From NCBI RefSeq assembly GCF_005221385.1, contig NZ_CP039904.1, positions 1,585,501 through 1,649,500 of the forward strand: 64,000 nucleotides of DNA, read 5' to 3'. Of this stretch, positions 43,411 to 53,329 are shown in pieces. The stretch comes from Agrobacterium tumefaciens (GTDB taxonomy: Bacteria > Pseudomonadota > Alphaproteobacteria > Rhizobiales > Rhizobiaceae). The notes below the pieces were generated by a model, which was given only the letters and a program-made list of their open reading frames with translations, searched no databases and was not told the origin of the DNA. Position 1 is the first letter of the stretch. Each line of letters starts with the position of its first letter. Both the position numbers and the translations under genes were made by a program.

Positions 43411-45889
43411 TCTATTGAAGGCCCATGCCGCCGGCATTGCGGCGGCAACGGCGGGCATTGCGCTGCCGGCCGCCGCCCAGCCGGTGCCGGGCGGTGTTTC
43501 CGCATTGCAGATCAAATGGTCCAAGGCGCCCTGTCGTTTCTGCGGCACGGGCTGCGGCGTCATGGTTGGCGTCAAGGAAGGCAAGGTTGTCGCCACCCAT
43601 GGTGACATGCAGGCGGAGGTCAATCGCGGCCTCAACTGCATCAAGGGCTATTTCCTGTCCAAGATCATGTACGGCAAGGACCGCCTGCAGACCCCGCTTC
43701 TGCGCAAGAGAAACGGCGTCTACGCCAAGGATGGCGAGTTCGAGCCGGTGAGCTGGGACGAGGCCTTCGATGTGATGGCCGCGCAGTGCAAGCGGGTGCT
43801 GAAAGAAAAGGGGCCGACCGCCGTCGGCATGTTCGGCTCGGGCCAGTGGACGATCTTTGAGGGCTACGCCGCGACCAAGCTGATGCGCGCCGGTTTCCGT
43901 TCCAACAATCTTGATCCTAATGCCCGCCACTGCATGGCGTCGGCTGCTTACGCCTTCATGCGCACCTTCGGCATGGACGAGCCGATGGGTTGTTACGATG
44001 ATTTCGAACATGCCGATGCTTTCGTGCTCTGGGGTTCGAACATGGCGGAGATGCATCCGATCCTGTGGACGCGCATCGCCGACCGGCGGCTCGGCTTTGA
44101 CCACGTGAAGGTGGCGGTGCTTTCGACCTTTACCCATCGCAGCATGGATCTGGCCGATGTTCCGATCATCTTCAAGCCAGGTACGGACCTCGTCATCCTC
44201 AATTATATCGCCAACCACATTATCAAGACCGGCCGCGTCAACGAAGACTTCGTGAGGAACCACACGAAATTCGTGCGCGGCGTCACCGATATCGGGTATG
44301 GCCTGCGGCCCGACAATCCGGTTGAGGTGAATGCCGCCAATTCCGCCGATCCGACCAAGACGGAAGCGATCGATTTCGAGACCTTCAAGGAATTCGTCTC
44401 CGAATACACGCTGGAAAAGACCGCCGCCATGACCGGGGTGGAAGCTGGTTTCCTGGAAGAATTGGCCGAGCTTTACGCCGACCCGAAACGCAAGGTCATG
44501 TCGCTGTGGACCATGGGGTTCAACCAGCATGTTCGCGGCGTCTGGGCCAACCAGATGGTCTACAACATCCATCTTCTGACCGGAAAGATCTCCGAACCGG
44601 GCAACAGCCCGTTCTCGCTCACCGGCCAGCCATCGGCCTGCGGTACGGCGCGTGAGGTGGGAACCTTCGCCCACCGCCTGCCAGCCGACATGACTGTGAC
44701 CAACCCGGAACACCGCAAACATGCCGAAGAAATCTGGCGCATCCCGCACGGCGTCATCCCGGAAAAGCCGGGCTACCACGCCGTGCAGCAGGATCGCATG
44801 CTGCATGACGGCAAGCTGAATTTCTACTGGGTGCAGGTCAACAACAACGTTCAGGCCGGCCCCAACACCAAGAACGAGACCTATCTCGGTTATCGCAATC
44901 CCGAAAACTTCATCGTGGTCTCGGATGCCTATCCGACCATCACCGCCATGAGCGCCGACCTTATTCTGCCCGCCGCCATGTGGGTGGAGAAGGAAGGGGC
45001 CTACGGCAATGCCGAGCGGCGCACCCATGTCTGGCACCAGCTTGTCGAGGCGTCGGGTGAGGCGCGTTCCGACCTCTGGCAGCTGGTGGAATTCTCCAAG
45101 CGCTTCACCACCGACGAGGTGTGGCCGGTGGAACTGCTAGACGCCAATCCGGACTATCGCGGCAAGACGCTGTTTGAGGTTCTCTACAAGGATTGCGATG
45201 TCGGCAAATTCCCGCTGAGCGAAATCAATACGGATTATAAGAACCAGGAATCCACGGATTTTGGCTTCTACCTGCAAAAGGGTCTGTTCGAGGAATATGC
45301 CGCCTTCGGGCGTGGTCACGGCCACGATCTGGCGCCTTACGATGCCTATCACGAGGTGCGCGGCATGCGCTGGCCGGTGGTGGACGGCAAGGAAACGCTG
45401 TGGCGTTACCGCGAGGGTTACGACCCCTACGTCAAGCCGGGCGAAGGCGTGAAATTCTATGGCAACAAGGATGGCAAGGCGGTCATCATCGCCGTGCCTT
45501 ACGAGCCGCCGGCGGAATCCCCGGATGAAGAATTCGATACCTGGCTGGTGACGGGCCGCGTGCTGGAGCATTGGCATTCCGGCTCCATGACCATGCGTGT
45601 GCCGGAACTCTACAAGGCCTTTCCTGGCGCCCGTTGTTTCATGAATGCCGCCGATGCGCGCAAGCGAGGGCTCAATCAGGGCGCTGAAATCCGCATCGTC
45701 TCGCGTCGCGGGGAAATCCGTTCGCGGGTGGAAACGCGCGGCCGCAACCGCATGCCGCCCGGCGTCATCTTCGTTCCCTGGTTCGACGCCAGCCAGCTCA
45801 TCAACAAGGTCACGCTCGACGCAACCGATCCCATCTCCAAGCAGACGGATTTCAAGAAATGCGCAGTCAAGATAGAGCCAGTCGCATGA
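43385..45889 (+). CDS. napA: NapA, catalytic subunit of periplasmic nitrate reductase
   Basis: 834 aa. Tat signal [20 protein letters not shown]. [4Fe-4S] ligands C50, C53, C57 and C85; Mo ligand Cys probably C183 in [13 protein letters not shown]. Bis-MGD molybdoprotein, reduces nitrate to nitrite in the periplasm. Full length for the family, no frameshift. ATG 43385 lies inside napD. Confidence 0.97.
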   Translation: MSSELTRRDLLKAHAAGIAAATAGIALPAAAQPVPGGVSALQIKWSKAPCRFCGTGCGVMVGVKEGKVVATHGDMQAEVNRGLNCIKGYFLSKIMYGKDRLQTPLLRKRNGVYAKDGEFEPVSWDEAFDVMAAQCKRVLKEKGPTAVGMFGSGQWTIFEGYAATKLMRAGFRSNNLDPNARHCMASAAYAFMRTFGMDEPMGCYDDFEHADAFVLWGSNMAEMHPILWTRIADRRLGFDHVKVAVLSTFTHRSMDLADVPIIFKPGTDLVILNYIANHIIKTGRVNEDFVRNHTKFVRGVTDIGYGLRPDNPVEVNAANSADPTKTEAIDFETFKEFVSEYTLEKTAAMTGVEAGFLEELAELYADPKRKVMSLWTMGFNQHVRGVWANQMVYNIHLLTGKISEPGNSPFSLTGQPSACGTAREVGTFAHRLPADMTVTNPEHRKHAEEIWRIPHGVIPEKPGYHAVQQDRMLHDGKLNFYWVQVNNNVQAGPNTKNETYLGYRNPENFIVVSDAYPTITAMSADLILPAAMWVEKEGAYGNAERRTHVWHQLVEASGEARSDLWQLVEFSKRFTTDEVWPVELLDANPDYRGKTLFEVLYKDCDVGKFPLSEINTDYKNQESTDFGFYLQKGLFEEYAAFGRGHGHDLAPYDAYHEVRGMRWPVVDGKETLWRYREGYDPYVKPGEGVKFYGNKDGKAVIIAVPYEPPAESPDEEFDTWLVTGRVLEHWHSGSMTMRVPELYKAFPGARCFMNAADARKRGLNQGAEIRIVSRRGEIRSRVETRGRNRMPPGVIFVPWFDASQLINKVTLDATDPISKQTDFKKCAVKIEPVA

Positions 45890-46350
45890 TCAGGAAACAC
45901 GGATGGATCGCCGCCACTCTTCTGGTCGTGGTGCTGGCGACGGGGGCCGTTGCGCAGATGGTGCCGGAATTGTCCGGCCCGCGCGGCGATGCCATGCGCA
46001 CCGAACCCGCCAAACCCCTGCCGAAATGGGTGATCGACGATTTCAGGCGCATGCGCGCCTATCCCGAACAGCCGCCGGTCATTCCGCATTCGATCGACGG
46101 CTACCAGCTCTCGGTCAACGCCAATCGCTGTCTGTCCTGTCACAAGCGCGAATTCACGCAGGATTCCGGCGCGCCGATGATCAGCGTCACCCATTACATG
46201 ACGCGGGAAGGCCAGATGCTGGCGGATGTTTCACCGCGCCGTTATTTCTGCACCGCCTGCCATGTGCCGCAGGCCGATACGCGGCCGCTCGTGCCCAACA
46301 CCTTTCAGGACATGAGCGAGATGGGCGTCAAACCGGCGGGTAGCGAATGA
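45886..46350 (+). CDS. napB: NapB, dihaem cytochrome c subunit
   Basis: 154 aa from ATG 45886 (overlaps the napA stop, ATGA). Signal segment [17 protein letters not shown]. Two haem sites, CLSCH and CTACH, separated by about 40 residues. Passes electrons from NapC to NapA. Confidence 0.96.
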   Translation: MIRKHGWIAATLLVVVLATGAVAQMVPELSGPRGDAMRTEPAKPLPKWVIDDFRRMRAYPEQPPVIPHSIDGYQLSVNANRCLSCHKREFTQDSGAPMISVTHYMTREGQMLADVSPRRYFCTACHVPQADTRPLVPNTFQDMSEMGVKPAGSE

Positions 46351-47048
46351 TGATCGCCCGTGTGAAAAAACTTCTCGCCTGGTTATGGGCGGTTCTGACC
46401 ACCCCGGCCGGCACGCTCAGCCTTGCCTTTCTCACGCTTGGCGGCTTCGTCGGCGGGGTGATGTTCTGGGGCGCTTTCAACACCGCTCTCGAAATGACCA
46501 ACAAGGAAGCCTTCTGCATTTCCTGCCACGAGATGCGCGCGAATGTTTATGAGGAACTGACGCGGACGGTGCATTTCTCCAACCGCTCCGGCGTGCGCGC
46601 TTCTTGCCCGGATTGCCATGTGCCGCATGAGTGGACGGACAAGATCGCCCGAAAGATGCAGGCTTCCAAGGAGGTCTGGGGCAAGATTTTCGGCACCATC
46701 GATACGCGCAAGAAGTTCCTCGACAAGCGGCTGGAGCTTGCCCAGCACGAATGGTCGCGCCTGAAGGCCAATGACAGCCTCGAATGCCGCAACTGTCATT
46801 CCTCCGCCGCCATGGACTTTACCAAGCAGACGCAGCGTGCCGCAGACATTCATTCCAAATATCTGCTGACGGGCAAGGCCACCTGCATCGATTGCCACAA
46901 GGGTATCGCCCATGAATTGCCGAATATGGAAGGCATCGATCCCGGCTGGAAAATGCCGCCAGCGCTCAACGATGAACCGGGACAGACGGCGTCCGCAGTC
47001 GATGACCTGCGCCGCGCCATGAGCGATGTGCACCGGAACGTTTTCTGA
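46347..47048 (+). CDS. napC: NapC, tetrahaem quinol dehydrogenase
   Basis: 233 aa, NapC/NirT family. One N-terminal anchor ([21 protein letters not shown]) and four haem sites, CISCH, CPDCH, CRNCH, CIDCH. Oxidises membrane quinol and feeds NapB. ATG 46347 overlaps the napB stop. A terminator follows after 15 nt. Confidence 0.96.
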   Translation: MMIARVKKLLAWLWAVLTTPAGTLSLAFLTLGGFVGGVMFWGAFNTALEMTNKEAFCISCHEMRANVYEELTRTVHFSNRSGVRASCPDCHVPHEWTDKIARKMQASKEVWGKIFGTIDTRKKFLDKRLELAQHEWSRLKANDSLECRNCHSSAAMDFTKQTQRAADIHSKYLLTGKATCIDCHKGIAHELPNMEGIDPGWKMPPALNDEPGQTASAVDDLRRAMSDVHRNVF

Positions 47049-47063
47049 TTTTCTTGATGGAAT

Positions 47064-47097
47064 AAACGCCGTGTGTCCTTTGGGCGCACGGCGTTTT
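47064..47097 (+). terminator. Terminator of the nap operon
   Basis: AAACGCCGTG (47064-47073) and CACGGCGTTT (47087-47096) form the stem over a 13-nt loop, ending in TTTT. Good rho-independent form, directly behind napC. Confidence 0.8.
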
Positions 47098-47153
47098 CAA
47101 TGATGGAACCGGATCGTCGTTTTGCCGCGATCCGGTTCTCTTGTGCCTCTGCG

Positions 47154-49067
47154 TCAGCCGATCTGCGCGTTGTCGTCACGCTTGATGGCGATGACGGCCG
47201 AGCGCGGCAACTTGCCTTCGCCGTCCGGGAAGGGCGCGTCGGGGTGCTGGATGCCGACGAAGTGGGTGCGCTTGTCGCCGGACCATGTCTGGCCGGTGAC
47301 TTCGGAACCCTTCGGTGCTGTCAGGAAGCGCTCGATACGGCCGGTGGCCGGGTCGCCCGCCAGCATCTGGTTGTTGCCCTGGCCGGCGAAGTTGCCTTCA
47401 TTGCTGTCCTCGCCGTCGGTCTGGATCCAGAGCAGGCCGGTACTATCGAACATCATGCCGTCGGGCGAGTTGAACATGTTGCCTTCGTTGATGTTCGAAG
47501 AACCCGCAAATGCGTCCTTGTGAACGGAAGGGTTGCCGGCCATGCAGAACAGGTCCCACTTGAACTTGCCGTCGGCATGGTCGTCATTTTCCGGATACCA
47601 GCGCACGATCTGGCCGTATTCGTTCTTTTCGCGCGGGTTGGCGGCGTTGATCGCCATGGCGTCGCCGCCAGCATTGGCGCGCAGCTTGCCGTCCTTCATT
47701 TCGCCGCGGCGGCTGTTGTTGGTCAGCGCGCAATAGGCTTCGATGGCGACCGGGTTGATGGCGACCCATTCCGGGCGATCCATCGTCGTTGCGCCCACCT
47801 TGGAAGCGGCCTGACGGGTGAAGACGCAGATTTCATCGATCTTCATGCCGGTGGTCTCAGGCGTCAGCGCCAGCCATTCGCCGGCGCCGTCATCGGCGAA
47901 CTTGGCGACGTAAAGCGTGCCTTCGTCGAGCAGCTTCGAGGTGTCGCCGCCCGGCACGTAAATGCCGTTGGAGACGAATTTGTAGAGGAATTCGCCACGC
48001 TCGTCGTCACCCATGTAAACGACGACGCGGCCGTCGCGGGCAATCACCACGGCGGCGTTTTCGTGCTTGATGCGGCCAAGCGCAGTGCGCTTGATCGGGG
48101 TGGAGGAGGCGTCCGAAGGATCGATCTCAACCACGTAGCCGGCGCGGCGCGGCTCGTTCGGGTTCTTGGCGACGTCGAAACGTGCGTCGAACTTCTCATA
48201 GGCATAACGCGTCTCGGCGACGATGCCGTAACGCTTGTAATCATCCGGCAGCTTGAAGGCGGCATCTGCGGTGCCGAAATAGCCGTTGAAGTTTTCCTCG
48301 CAGGTGAGGTAGGTGCCCCAGGGCGTGCGGCCGGCGCCGCAATTGTTGAAGGTCCCGAGACAGTTGATACCATCAGGGTCGGCGGCGGTCTTGACGAGAT
48401 CGGAGCCTGCGGCCGGGCCGGAAAGCTTCATCGGCGTGTTGTGATGGATACGGCGGTTGAACGGGCTGTCGAGAACGATTTCCCAGCCTTCGTTGCCTTC
48501 CGCGACTTCCATGACGGTGACGCCCTGCATGTTCTGCAGGATCTTCACGTCGTCGGCCGTCTTCGGGTTGCCCTTGTCAGTGTGCGGCAGGTTGATTTCC
48601 GGGTTTACGTATTCATGGTTGACGGCGATCAGCTGATGAGCGCCCACCATGAAGAGTTCCATGCCGTCGGTGTTTTCACCGAAGACCTTGTCGGAATTCT
48701 CAACGCTCACGCCCTTGGCGGGGTCGAGATCGGGAACGTTGGAGAACAGCGGCTGACCCCATTTGGCAACCGGCTTCCAGCTATAACCTTCCGGCACATG
48801 GATGGTGTGGTCGGTTGCGGCGGCCACCGGCTTGAAGGGGAAGCGGCCGGCGGCTGCTTCCTGCGCTTCGGCCGAAGTGCTTGCCATCAGGTTGCCGAGC
48901 GTGCCCATGGCAGCTGCGGCCGAGCCGAAGGCCAGCACACCGCCGAGGAAACCGCGGCGGGAAATCGCGGTTTCGACCACGCGGTCGAAATCGGTTTCGG
49001 CCGGCGGCGGGTTTTGCAGTTCGTCCCATTCGTCCCAGGACAGCTTGCTCGTATCGATGTCGGTCAT
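47154..49067 (-). CDS. phoX: PhoX-family (DUF839) exported phosphatase
   Basis: 637 aa from ATG 49067 (GGAG, 7-nt spacer). Tat signal begins after an unusually long polar N-terminus: SRRGFLGGVLAFGSAAAA near residue 36. Family segments include GTYLTCEENFNGYFG and YMGDDERGEFLYKFV. PhoX alkaline phosphatases are Ca/Fe enzymes active on phosphate esters in the periplasm. Upstream 24 bp is a TTTGGAATCATTCCAAC palindrome, resembling an Irr site rather than a Pho box. Confidence 0.9.
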   Translation of the reverse strand: MTDIDTSKLSWDEWDELQNPPPAETDFDRVVETAISRRGFLGGVLAFGSAAAAMGTLGNLMASTSAEAQEAAAGRFPFKPVAAATDHTIHVPEGYSWKPVAKWGQPLFSNVPDLDPAKGVSVENSDKVFGENTDGMELFMVGAHQLIAVNHEYVNPEINLPHTDKGNPKTADDVKILQNMQGVTVMEVAEGNEGWEIVLDSPFNRRIHHNTPMKLSGPAAGSDLVKTAADPDGINCLGTFNNCGAGRTPWGTYLTCEENFNGYFGTADAAFKLPDDYKRYGIVAETRYAYEKFDARFDVAKNPNEPRRAGYVVEIDPSDASSTPIKRTALGRIKHENAAVVIARDGRVVVYMGDDERGEFLYKFVSNGIYVPGGDTSKLLDEGTLYVAKFADDGAGEWLALTPETTGMKIDEICVFTRQAASKVGATTMDRPEWVAINPVAIEAYCALTNNSRRGEMKDGKLRANAGGDAMAINAANPREKNEYGQIVRWYPENDDHADGKFKWDLFCMAGNPSVHKDAFAGSSNINEGNMFNSPDGMMFDSTGLLWIQTDGEDSNEGNFAGQGNNQMLAGDPATGRIERFLTAPKGSEVTGQTWSGDKRTHFVGIQHPDAPFPDGEGKLPRSAVIAIKRDDNAQIG

Positions 49068-49090
49068 GTCGTGTCTCCACCGTTTGCATG

Positions 49091-49107
49091 TTTGGAATCA
49101 TTCCAAC
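49091..49107. promoter_or_regulatory. Irr-type palindrome upstream of phoX
   Basis: TTTGGAATCATTCCAAC contains the perfect repeat TTGGAAT-C-ATTCCAA and differs from the rhizobial Irr (ICE) pattern TTTAGAA-N3-TTCTAAA at three positions. It begins 24 bp before the phoX ATG on the - strand. Confidence 0.45.
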
Positions 49108-49197
49108 AAGCTGCGTACCGTTTGAGTATTTCACACGGATGACGGGAGGAGCGGCTTTAAATATGAGTTTATGAGAACAGAATCTGTGCTTTTTCCC

Positions 49198-49914
49198 TCA
49201 TTGCGGGAGGAGGATACGGGTGAGCAGGAGGCCTTCGAAATGGCCAAAGCGGAAGGAAATCTCCGTTCCCTCAAGCCAATCGCCGCTCAGGTCGGCGGTC
49301 AGGCGAAGCGACCCTGAGCCATCCGCATCGTAAGCGGATAATTCGGCCGCCTCGAAAAAGAAAAGCCGCTTTACCGTCGGATAAAGCGCCTTGAACAGGC
49401 TCTCCTTGGCCGAAAAAATAAGCCCGGTCATGAACGGGTCGACAATGTTGCCGAGGCTGTGAAGCTCATGCGCCGTCAAGGCCTGCGAAGCGATGTCGCG
49501 GGCTTCCTCTTCGGTCAGGCGTTTCTCGATATCGATGCCGATGCCGAGAAACCTGCTGCCGGAGCCGGCAAGGGCGATTGCCCGATCACTGCTATGAGAA
49601 ATCGCGCCGACTACGCCTTCGGGCCAGATCGGCGCTCGGTCCTCTCCCATTCCGGGAAAGAATGCGTGGCCGGTAAGGCGGCGTATGGCTTCCGCCGCAC
49701 ATTTGCGTCCCGCCAAAAACTCCGCCTTGCGTTTCGGCACTGCCCGTAGCAGCTGCGCGGGCAGGGCAGGGGTGATGTTGGCACCGGTTTCGTGGTGGGG
49801 GCTGTAACGAAGGGTGAGGCAATGGCAATCGCTGCTGTCATCCGGCCATGGCCAGACGGCTTCCGGTGGGTCGCCGGAAACAGTCTCGCGATGCAATGCC
49901 GGCACGATCGCCAT
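49198..49914 (-). CDS. entD: 4'-phosphopantetheinyl transferase of EntD type
   Basis: 238 aa. Signature motifs LGIGIDIEKRL and FSAKESLFKALYP with their Mg-binding acidic residues. It attaches the pantetheine arm to the carrier domains of the siderophore enzymes in this locus. Last gene of the - strand ent operon, 26 nt after entA. Confidence 0.94.
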   Translation of the reverse strand: MAIVPALHRETVSGDPPEAVWPWPDDSSDCHCLTLRYSPHHETGANITPALPAQLLRAVPKRKAEFLAGRKCAAEAIRRLTGHAFFPGMGEDRAPIWPEGVVGAISHSSDRAIALAGSGSRFLGIGIDIEKRLTEEEARDIASQALTAHELHSLGNIVDPFMTGLIFSAKESLFKALYPTVKRLFFFEAAELSAYDADGSGSLRLTADLSGDWLEGTEISFRFGHFEGLLLTRILLPQ

Positions 49915-49940
49915 ATCTGTCCCTCGTTCGGCCGGCCGGA

Positions 49941-50696
49941 TCAGGCTGCGAGCGTTGCGCCGCCGTCGACCACGATCTGCTGCATCGTCACGTGGCCAGC
50001 CTGATCGGAGGCGAGAAACAGCACCGTGTCGGCTATATCATCCGGTCTTGCAATCTTGCCAAGCGGAATGCCGAGCTTGAACTGCTCCGGCAGGCCGGCG
50101 ACGAGCCGTTCCTTGCCTGTGGGATCGCTCAACATACCGGCCAGCATCGGCGTATCGGTGGAGCCGGGCGAGACAACGTTGCAGCGCACGCCATAGGGCG
50201 CAAGCTCAAGGGCGGCGCAATGGCTGAGGCTGACCAGCGCCGCCTTGGAGGCGCAATAAGCCATCATGCCGATGCGCGGCACCACGGCGGCGTTGGAGCC
50301 GACGTTGACGATCGCGCCACGCCGCTGCCGTTTGAAGACGCCGCTCCATTGTCGCAGCAGATAGAACGGCCCCGCGGCATTGACATCCATGCAGGCTTTC
50401 CAGTCTTCCGGCGTCAGGCTTTCGCTGTCGCCAAGACGCAAAATGCCTGCGGCGTTGACGAGGATATCAAGGCCGCCCCATTCGCTTTCAATTGCCTTGC
50501 ATACTCTCTCCACCGCCGCAGCGTCGGTGATATCGAGCGCTATCTGGCGGAAGGGTGCTTCCGTTGTGCCGGCCAGAAGGTCGAGGCCGATGACTTCGGC
50601 CCCTTCCTCGATGAAACGTTCGGCGATGCGGTGGCCAATGCCCTGGGCCGTGCCTGTCACCAGCACACGCCGCCCGGTAAATCTCTGTTGCGTCAT
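49941..50696 (-). CDS. entA: 2,3-dihydro-2,3-dihydroxybenzoate dehydrogenase
   Basis: 251 aa, short-chain dehydrogenase. NAD motif VLVTGTAQGIGHRIAERF, NxAG motif DILVNAAGILRLG, and active site MAYCASKAAL with Tyr and Lys. It forms 2,3-dihydroxybenzoate (DHB). In Agrobacterium the gene set is called agb. 13 nt after entB. Confidence 0.94.
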   Translation of the reverse strand: MTQQRFTGRRVLVTGTAQGIGHRIAERFIEEGAEVIGLDLLAGTTEAPFRQIALDITDAAAVERVCKAIESEWGGLDILVNAAGILRLGDSESLTPEDWKACMDVNAAGPFYLLRQWSGVFKRQRRGAIVNVGSNAAVVPRIGMMAYCASKAALVSLSHCAALELAPYGVRCNVVSPGSTDTPMLAGMLSDPTGKERLVAGLPEQFKLGIPLGKIARPDDIADTVLFLASDQAGHVTMQQIVVDGGATLAA

Positions 50697-50709
50697 CTTG
50701 TCCGTCCGC

Positions 50710-51579
50710 TCAGGCTGCGAGCCGCTTTTCTTCGATCAGTGCCCACCAGGCGGAAAGTGTGGGTACACGCGCTAGCTCATCGAAACCGACGGTGACGCCG
50801 CGTTCCTTCAACTCGCCGGCAAGCTTCATGACCTGCAGCGAATCCAGCCCGTAGAAGATGAGGTTCTCGTCGGGGTCGATGTCACTTTCATCCTCAACCA
50901 TCTGCAGGACGCGGGCTTTCAGCCATTCGCGGGTGCCGGTGGCCTGCTCGGTACCGGTCAGGCTTGCGGTGTCGATCACCACGCCGCAACGCGTCGCCAC
51001 ATATTGCAGCGCCATGCGGTGTTCGGCTTCGGAAAAATCGGCGACGCCGTCACCGATCATGAAGGGTTGAATATCCTTCATGAAGGCTTCCACCGCCGTC
51101 ATCATGCAGCCGATATGGGCGTAAACACCGCCGACGATGATCTGGTCGCGGCCCCAGCCTTTCATGCGTTCGGCAAGATCGGAACGCTGGAAGGCGCTGT
51201 AGCGCCACTTGGTCAGCACCACGTCGTCAGGCGTTGGCGCCAGCTTGTCCACCACCTTCTGCAATTCCGGATCAACGACGGTGAGACCCGGTCCCCACAT
51301 GTCGTTCAGCAGCGCCCGGTCGCCCGGCGGCTGGTTGTGCGGCTGGGCGGTATAGATGACCGGCACGCCGTTCTGCACCGCCCATGCCTTTACCTTGGCG
51401 AGATTGTCGATGAGGGTCGTCATCAGCTTGCCGTCGGCCTCGTAGAACCGAAGGAAATAACGCTGCATGTCGTGAATGAGCAGCACGGCGCGCTTGGCGT
51501 CGGGCTGCCATTTTGTCTTGTTGGCCGGAAAGCTGGCGGCAACCGGCATCGGATAGTCGGAAATGGTGGGGATTGTCAT
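50710..51579 (-). CDS. entB: Isochorismatase with C-terminal aryl carrier domain
   Basis: 289 aa. Isochorismatase domain to ~residue 205 (AVLLIHDMQRYFLRFYEADG, then GVYAHIGCMMTAVEAFM). The aryl carrier domain at ~210-285 has the pantetheine site in NLIFYGLDSLQVMKL. Double role as in EntB/VibB: makes the dihydro-DHB and carries activated DHB. GAGG precedes the ATG. Confidence 0.95.
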   Translation of the reverse strand: MTIPTISDYPMPVAASFPANKTKWQPDAKRAVLLIHDMQRYFLRFYEADGKLMTTLIDNLAKVKAWAVQNGVPVIYTAQPHNQPPGDRALLNDMWGPGLTVVDPELQKVVDKLAPTPDDVVLTKWRYSAFQRSDLAERMKGWGRDQIIVGGVYAHIGCMMTAVEAFMKDIQPFMIGDGVADFSEAEHRMALQYVATRCGVVIDTASLTGTEQATGTREWLKARVLQMVEDESDIDPDENLIFYGLDSLQVMKLAGELKERGVTVGFDELARVPTLSAWWALIEEKRLAA

Positions 51580-51634
51580 GATGACCTCGGTTTTGTGCTG
51601 CGCCGGCTCGGGCGGCGCGTAATCTTTGGAGTTT

Positions 51635-51656
51635 GGGACGCCCTTTAGAGCGTCCC
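51635..51656. other. Hairpin between entE and entB
   Basis: GGGACGC (51635-51641) and GCGTCCC (51650-51656) flank an 8-nt loop in the 95-nt gap between entE and entB. No T-run; may tune expression within the operon. Confidence 0.35.
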
Positions 51657-51674
51657 TTCGATTGGCGTTGCCTG

Positions 51675-53300
51675 TCAGGCGCTGATGGCGACGGGGGTTG
51701 TCAACAAATCGCGCAGGCGCTTCTTGTCGATCTTGCCGACGGCGGTGAGCGGCATCGCGTCGATGAAACGCACCCGGTCCGGCAACTTGTAATCCGCGAC
51801 GCCGAGACCGGCGAGATGCTGGCGGATGGCCGGCGCTTTCAGCGCGGGATTGCGGGAGACGACGAAGACGCAGCTTTTCTCACCGAGAAGTTCGTCCTGC
51901 ATCGCCACCAGTGCGGCATGCGTCACATCAGGATGCCGCAGGATCAGGTTTTCCACCTCCTCCGAAGCGACCTTTTCGCCGCCGCGGTTGATCTGGTCCT
52001 TCACCCGGCCGACGACCCGCAGATAGCCTTCGGGCGTGCGCTGCACGACATCGCCGGAATAATAGAAGCCATCCTTGTCGAAGACACGGGCACTGTGTTC
52101 GGGCGCGCGATAATAGCCCCGGAACGTATAGGGGCCACGGGTCGCCAGCATGCCGGCCTCGCCCTCGGGCACATCATTGCCATCCTCATCGACGATGCGG
52201 ATTTCGTCGTCCGGGCTGATTGGCCTCCCTTGCGTGGTAAACACGATATGGTCGGGGTCACCGAAGCGGGTGTAGTTCACCAGACCTTCCGCCATGCCGA
52301 AGACCTGTTGCAGCGCGCAACCGAGCACTTCCGGCACCTGGCGGGCAAGAGCTTCGGCGAAGCTTGCGCCGCCAACCTGGAGGAGCTTGAGGGATTTCAG
52401 CCTTTGGCGATGTGCGGGGGCTGCCTGCAACCACAACGCCACGGCCGGCGGTACCAGCGGCACCATGTCGATGCCGTGTTTTTCGATGAGATCGAAGCAG
52501 GCGAGCGGCTCCGGATTGGCGGCCATGACCACAGTGCCGCCGGCGTGAAAGACACCGAGCGCACCGGGTGAACTCATCGGGTAATTATGCGCCACCGGAA
52601 TGGCGCAAAGAAAACGGGTCTGCGGCGAGAGTTCGCAAATCTCCGCGCTGGCCCGTGCGCTGTAATCATAGTCGTTATGCGTCCGGGGGATCAATTTTGG
52701 CGTTCCGGTGCTGCCGCCGGAGAGCTGGAACAGAGCCACCTCGTCCGCCGCCGAAGGGGCGTAGGCGGGCGGATTTTCCGCAGGCGCGGCAAGCATCCGT
52801 TCAAGGCTGCGCTGCGGTTCCGTCGCGCCCAGCAACAGGGTCAGGGAAAGCTGTGGAGAGGAAGCCTTAAGCCCGTCCAGGAACGCGTCATTGGCAAAAA
52901 GCTCATGGCTGCGAGAGGCAATCACCAGTTTTGGCGCGATCTGTTCTGCATAGGAGGTCATTTCCAGCCGACGGTGGCTGAAGAGCGCGTTGACGGGTGC
53001 AACGCCGATTTTGATCAATGCAAAAAAGACGAGATAAAACTCGGCGATATTAGGCAATTGCACCAGCGCGGTATCGCCCTTGCCGATGCCTGCGGCCGCA
53101 AGATGGCCTGCGAGATTGGAGGATTGCCGGTCGAGTTCGGCATAGGTGAAGCGGCGATCACCGCAGATCAGCGCCGTTGCATCCGGCCGGTGTTGCACCT
53201 GTTCGGCGAGGATGCGGCTCAATGGCCTGTCGATCCAATAGCCGCGCTCGCGGTATCGGCGCGCCAGATCGTCGGGCCAGCGTGAAAATTCGATTGTCAT
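51675..53300 (-). CDS. entE: DHB-AMP ligase
   Basis: 541 aa from ATG 53300 (GGGGA upstream). Stand-alone adenylation enzyme: LFQLSGGSTGTPKLIPRTHN (A3), YYSGDVVQRTPEGYLRVVGR (A7-A8), and final Lys in MPLTAVGKIDKKRLRDLL. Activates DHB and loads it onto aryl carrier domains. 29 nt after entC. Confidence 0.95.
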   Translation of the reverse strand: MTIEFSRWPDDLARRYRERGYWIDRPLSRILAEQVQHRPDATALICGDRRFTYAELDRQSSNLAGHLAAAGIGKGDTALVQLPNIAEFYLVFFALIKIGVAPVNALFSHRRLEMTSYAEQIAPKLVIASRSHELFANDAFLDGLKASSPQLSLTLLLGATEPQRSLERMLAAPAENPPAYAPSAADEVALFQLSGGSTGTPKLIPRTHNDYDYSARASAEICELSPQTRFLCAIPVAHNYPMSSPGALGVFHAGGTVVMAANPEPLACFDLIEKHGIDMVPLVPPAVALWLQAAPAHRQRLKSLKLLQVGGASFAEALARQVPEVLGCALQQVFGMAEGLVNYTRFGDPDHIVFTTQGRPISPDDEIRIVDEDGNDVPEGEAGMLATRGPYTFRGYYRAPEHSARVFDKDGFYYSGDVVQRTPEGYLRVVGRVKDQINRGGEKVASEEVENLILRHPDVTHAALVAMQDELLGEKSCVFVVSRNPALKAPAIRQHLAGLGVADYKLPDRVRFIDAMPLTAVGKIDKKRLRDLLTTPVAISA

Positions 53301-53329
53301 GGTTTGTCCCCGGGAAAGTTCGGTCGTGC

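Noticed and set aside
43412..45037. 541-aa open frame antisense to napA
   Set aside because: napA is unambiguous and the antisense frame has no ribosome site or family features.
51635..51656. Terminator inside the ent operon
   Set aside because: Stem of 7 bp without a T-run; entB must be expressed with entE, so full termination is unlikely.
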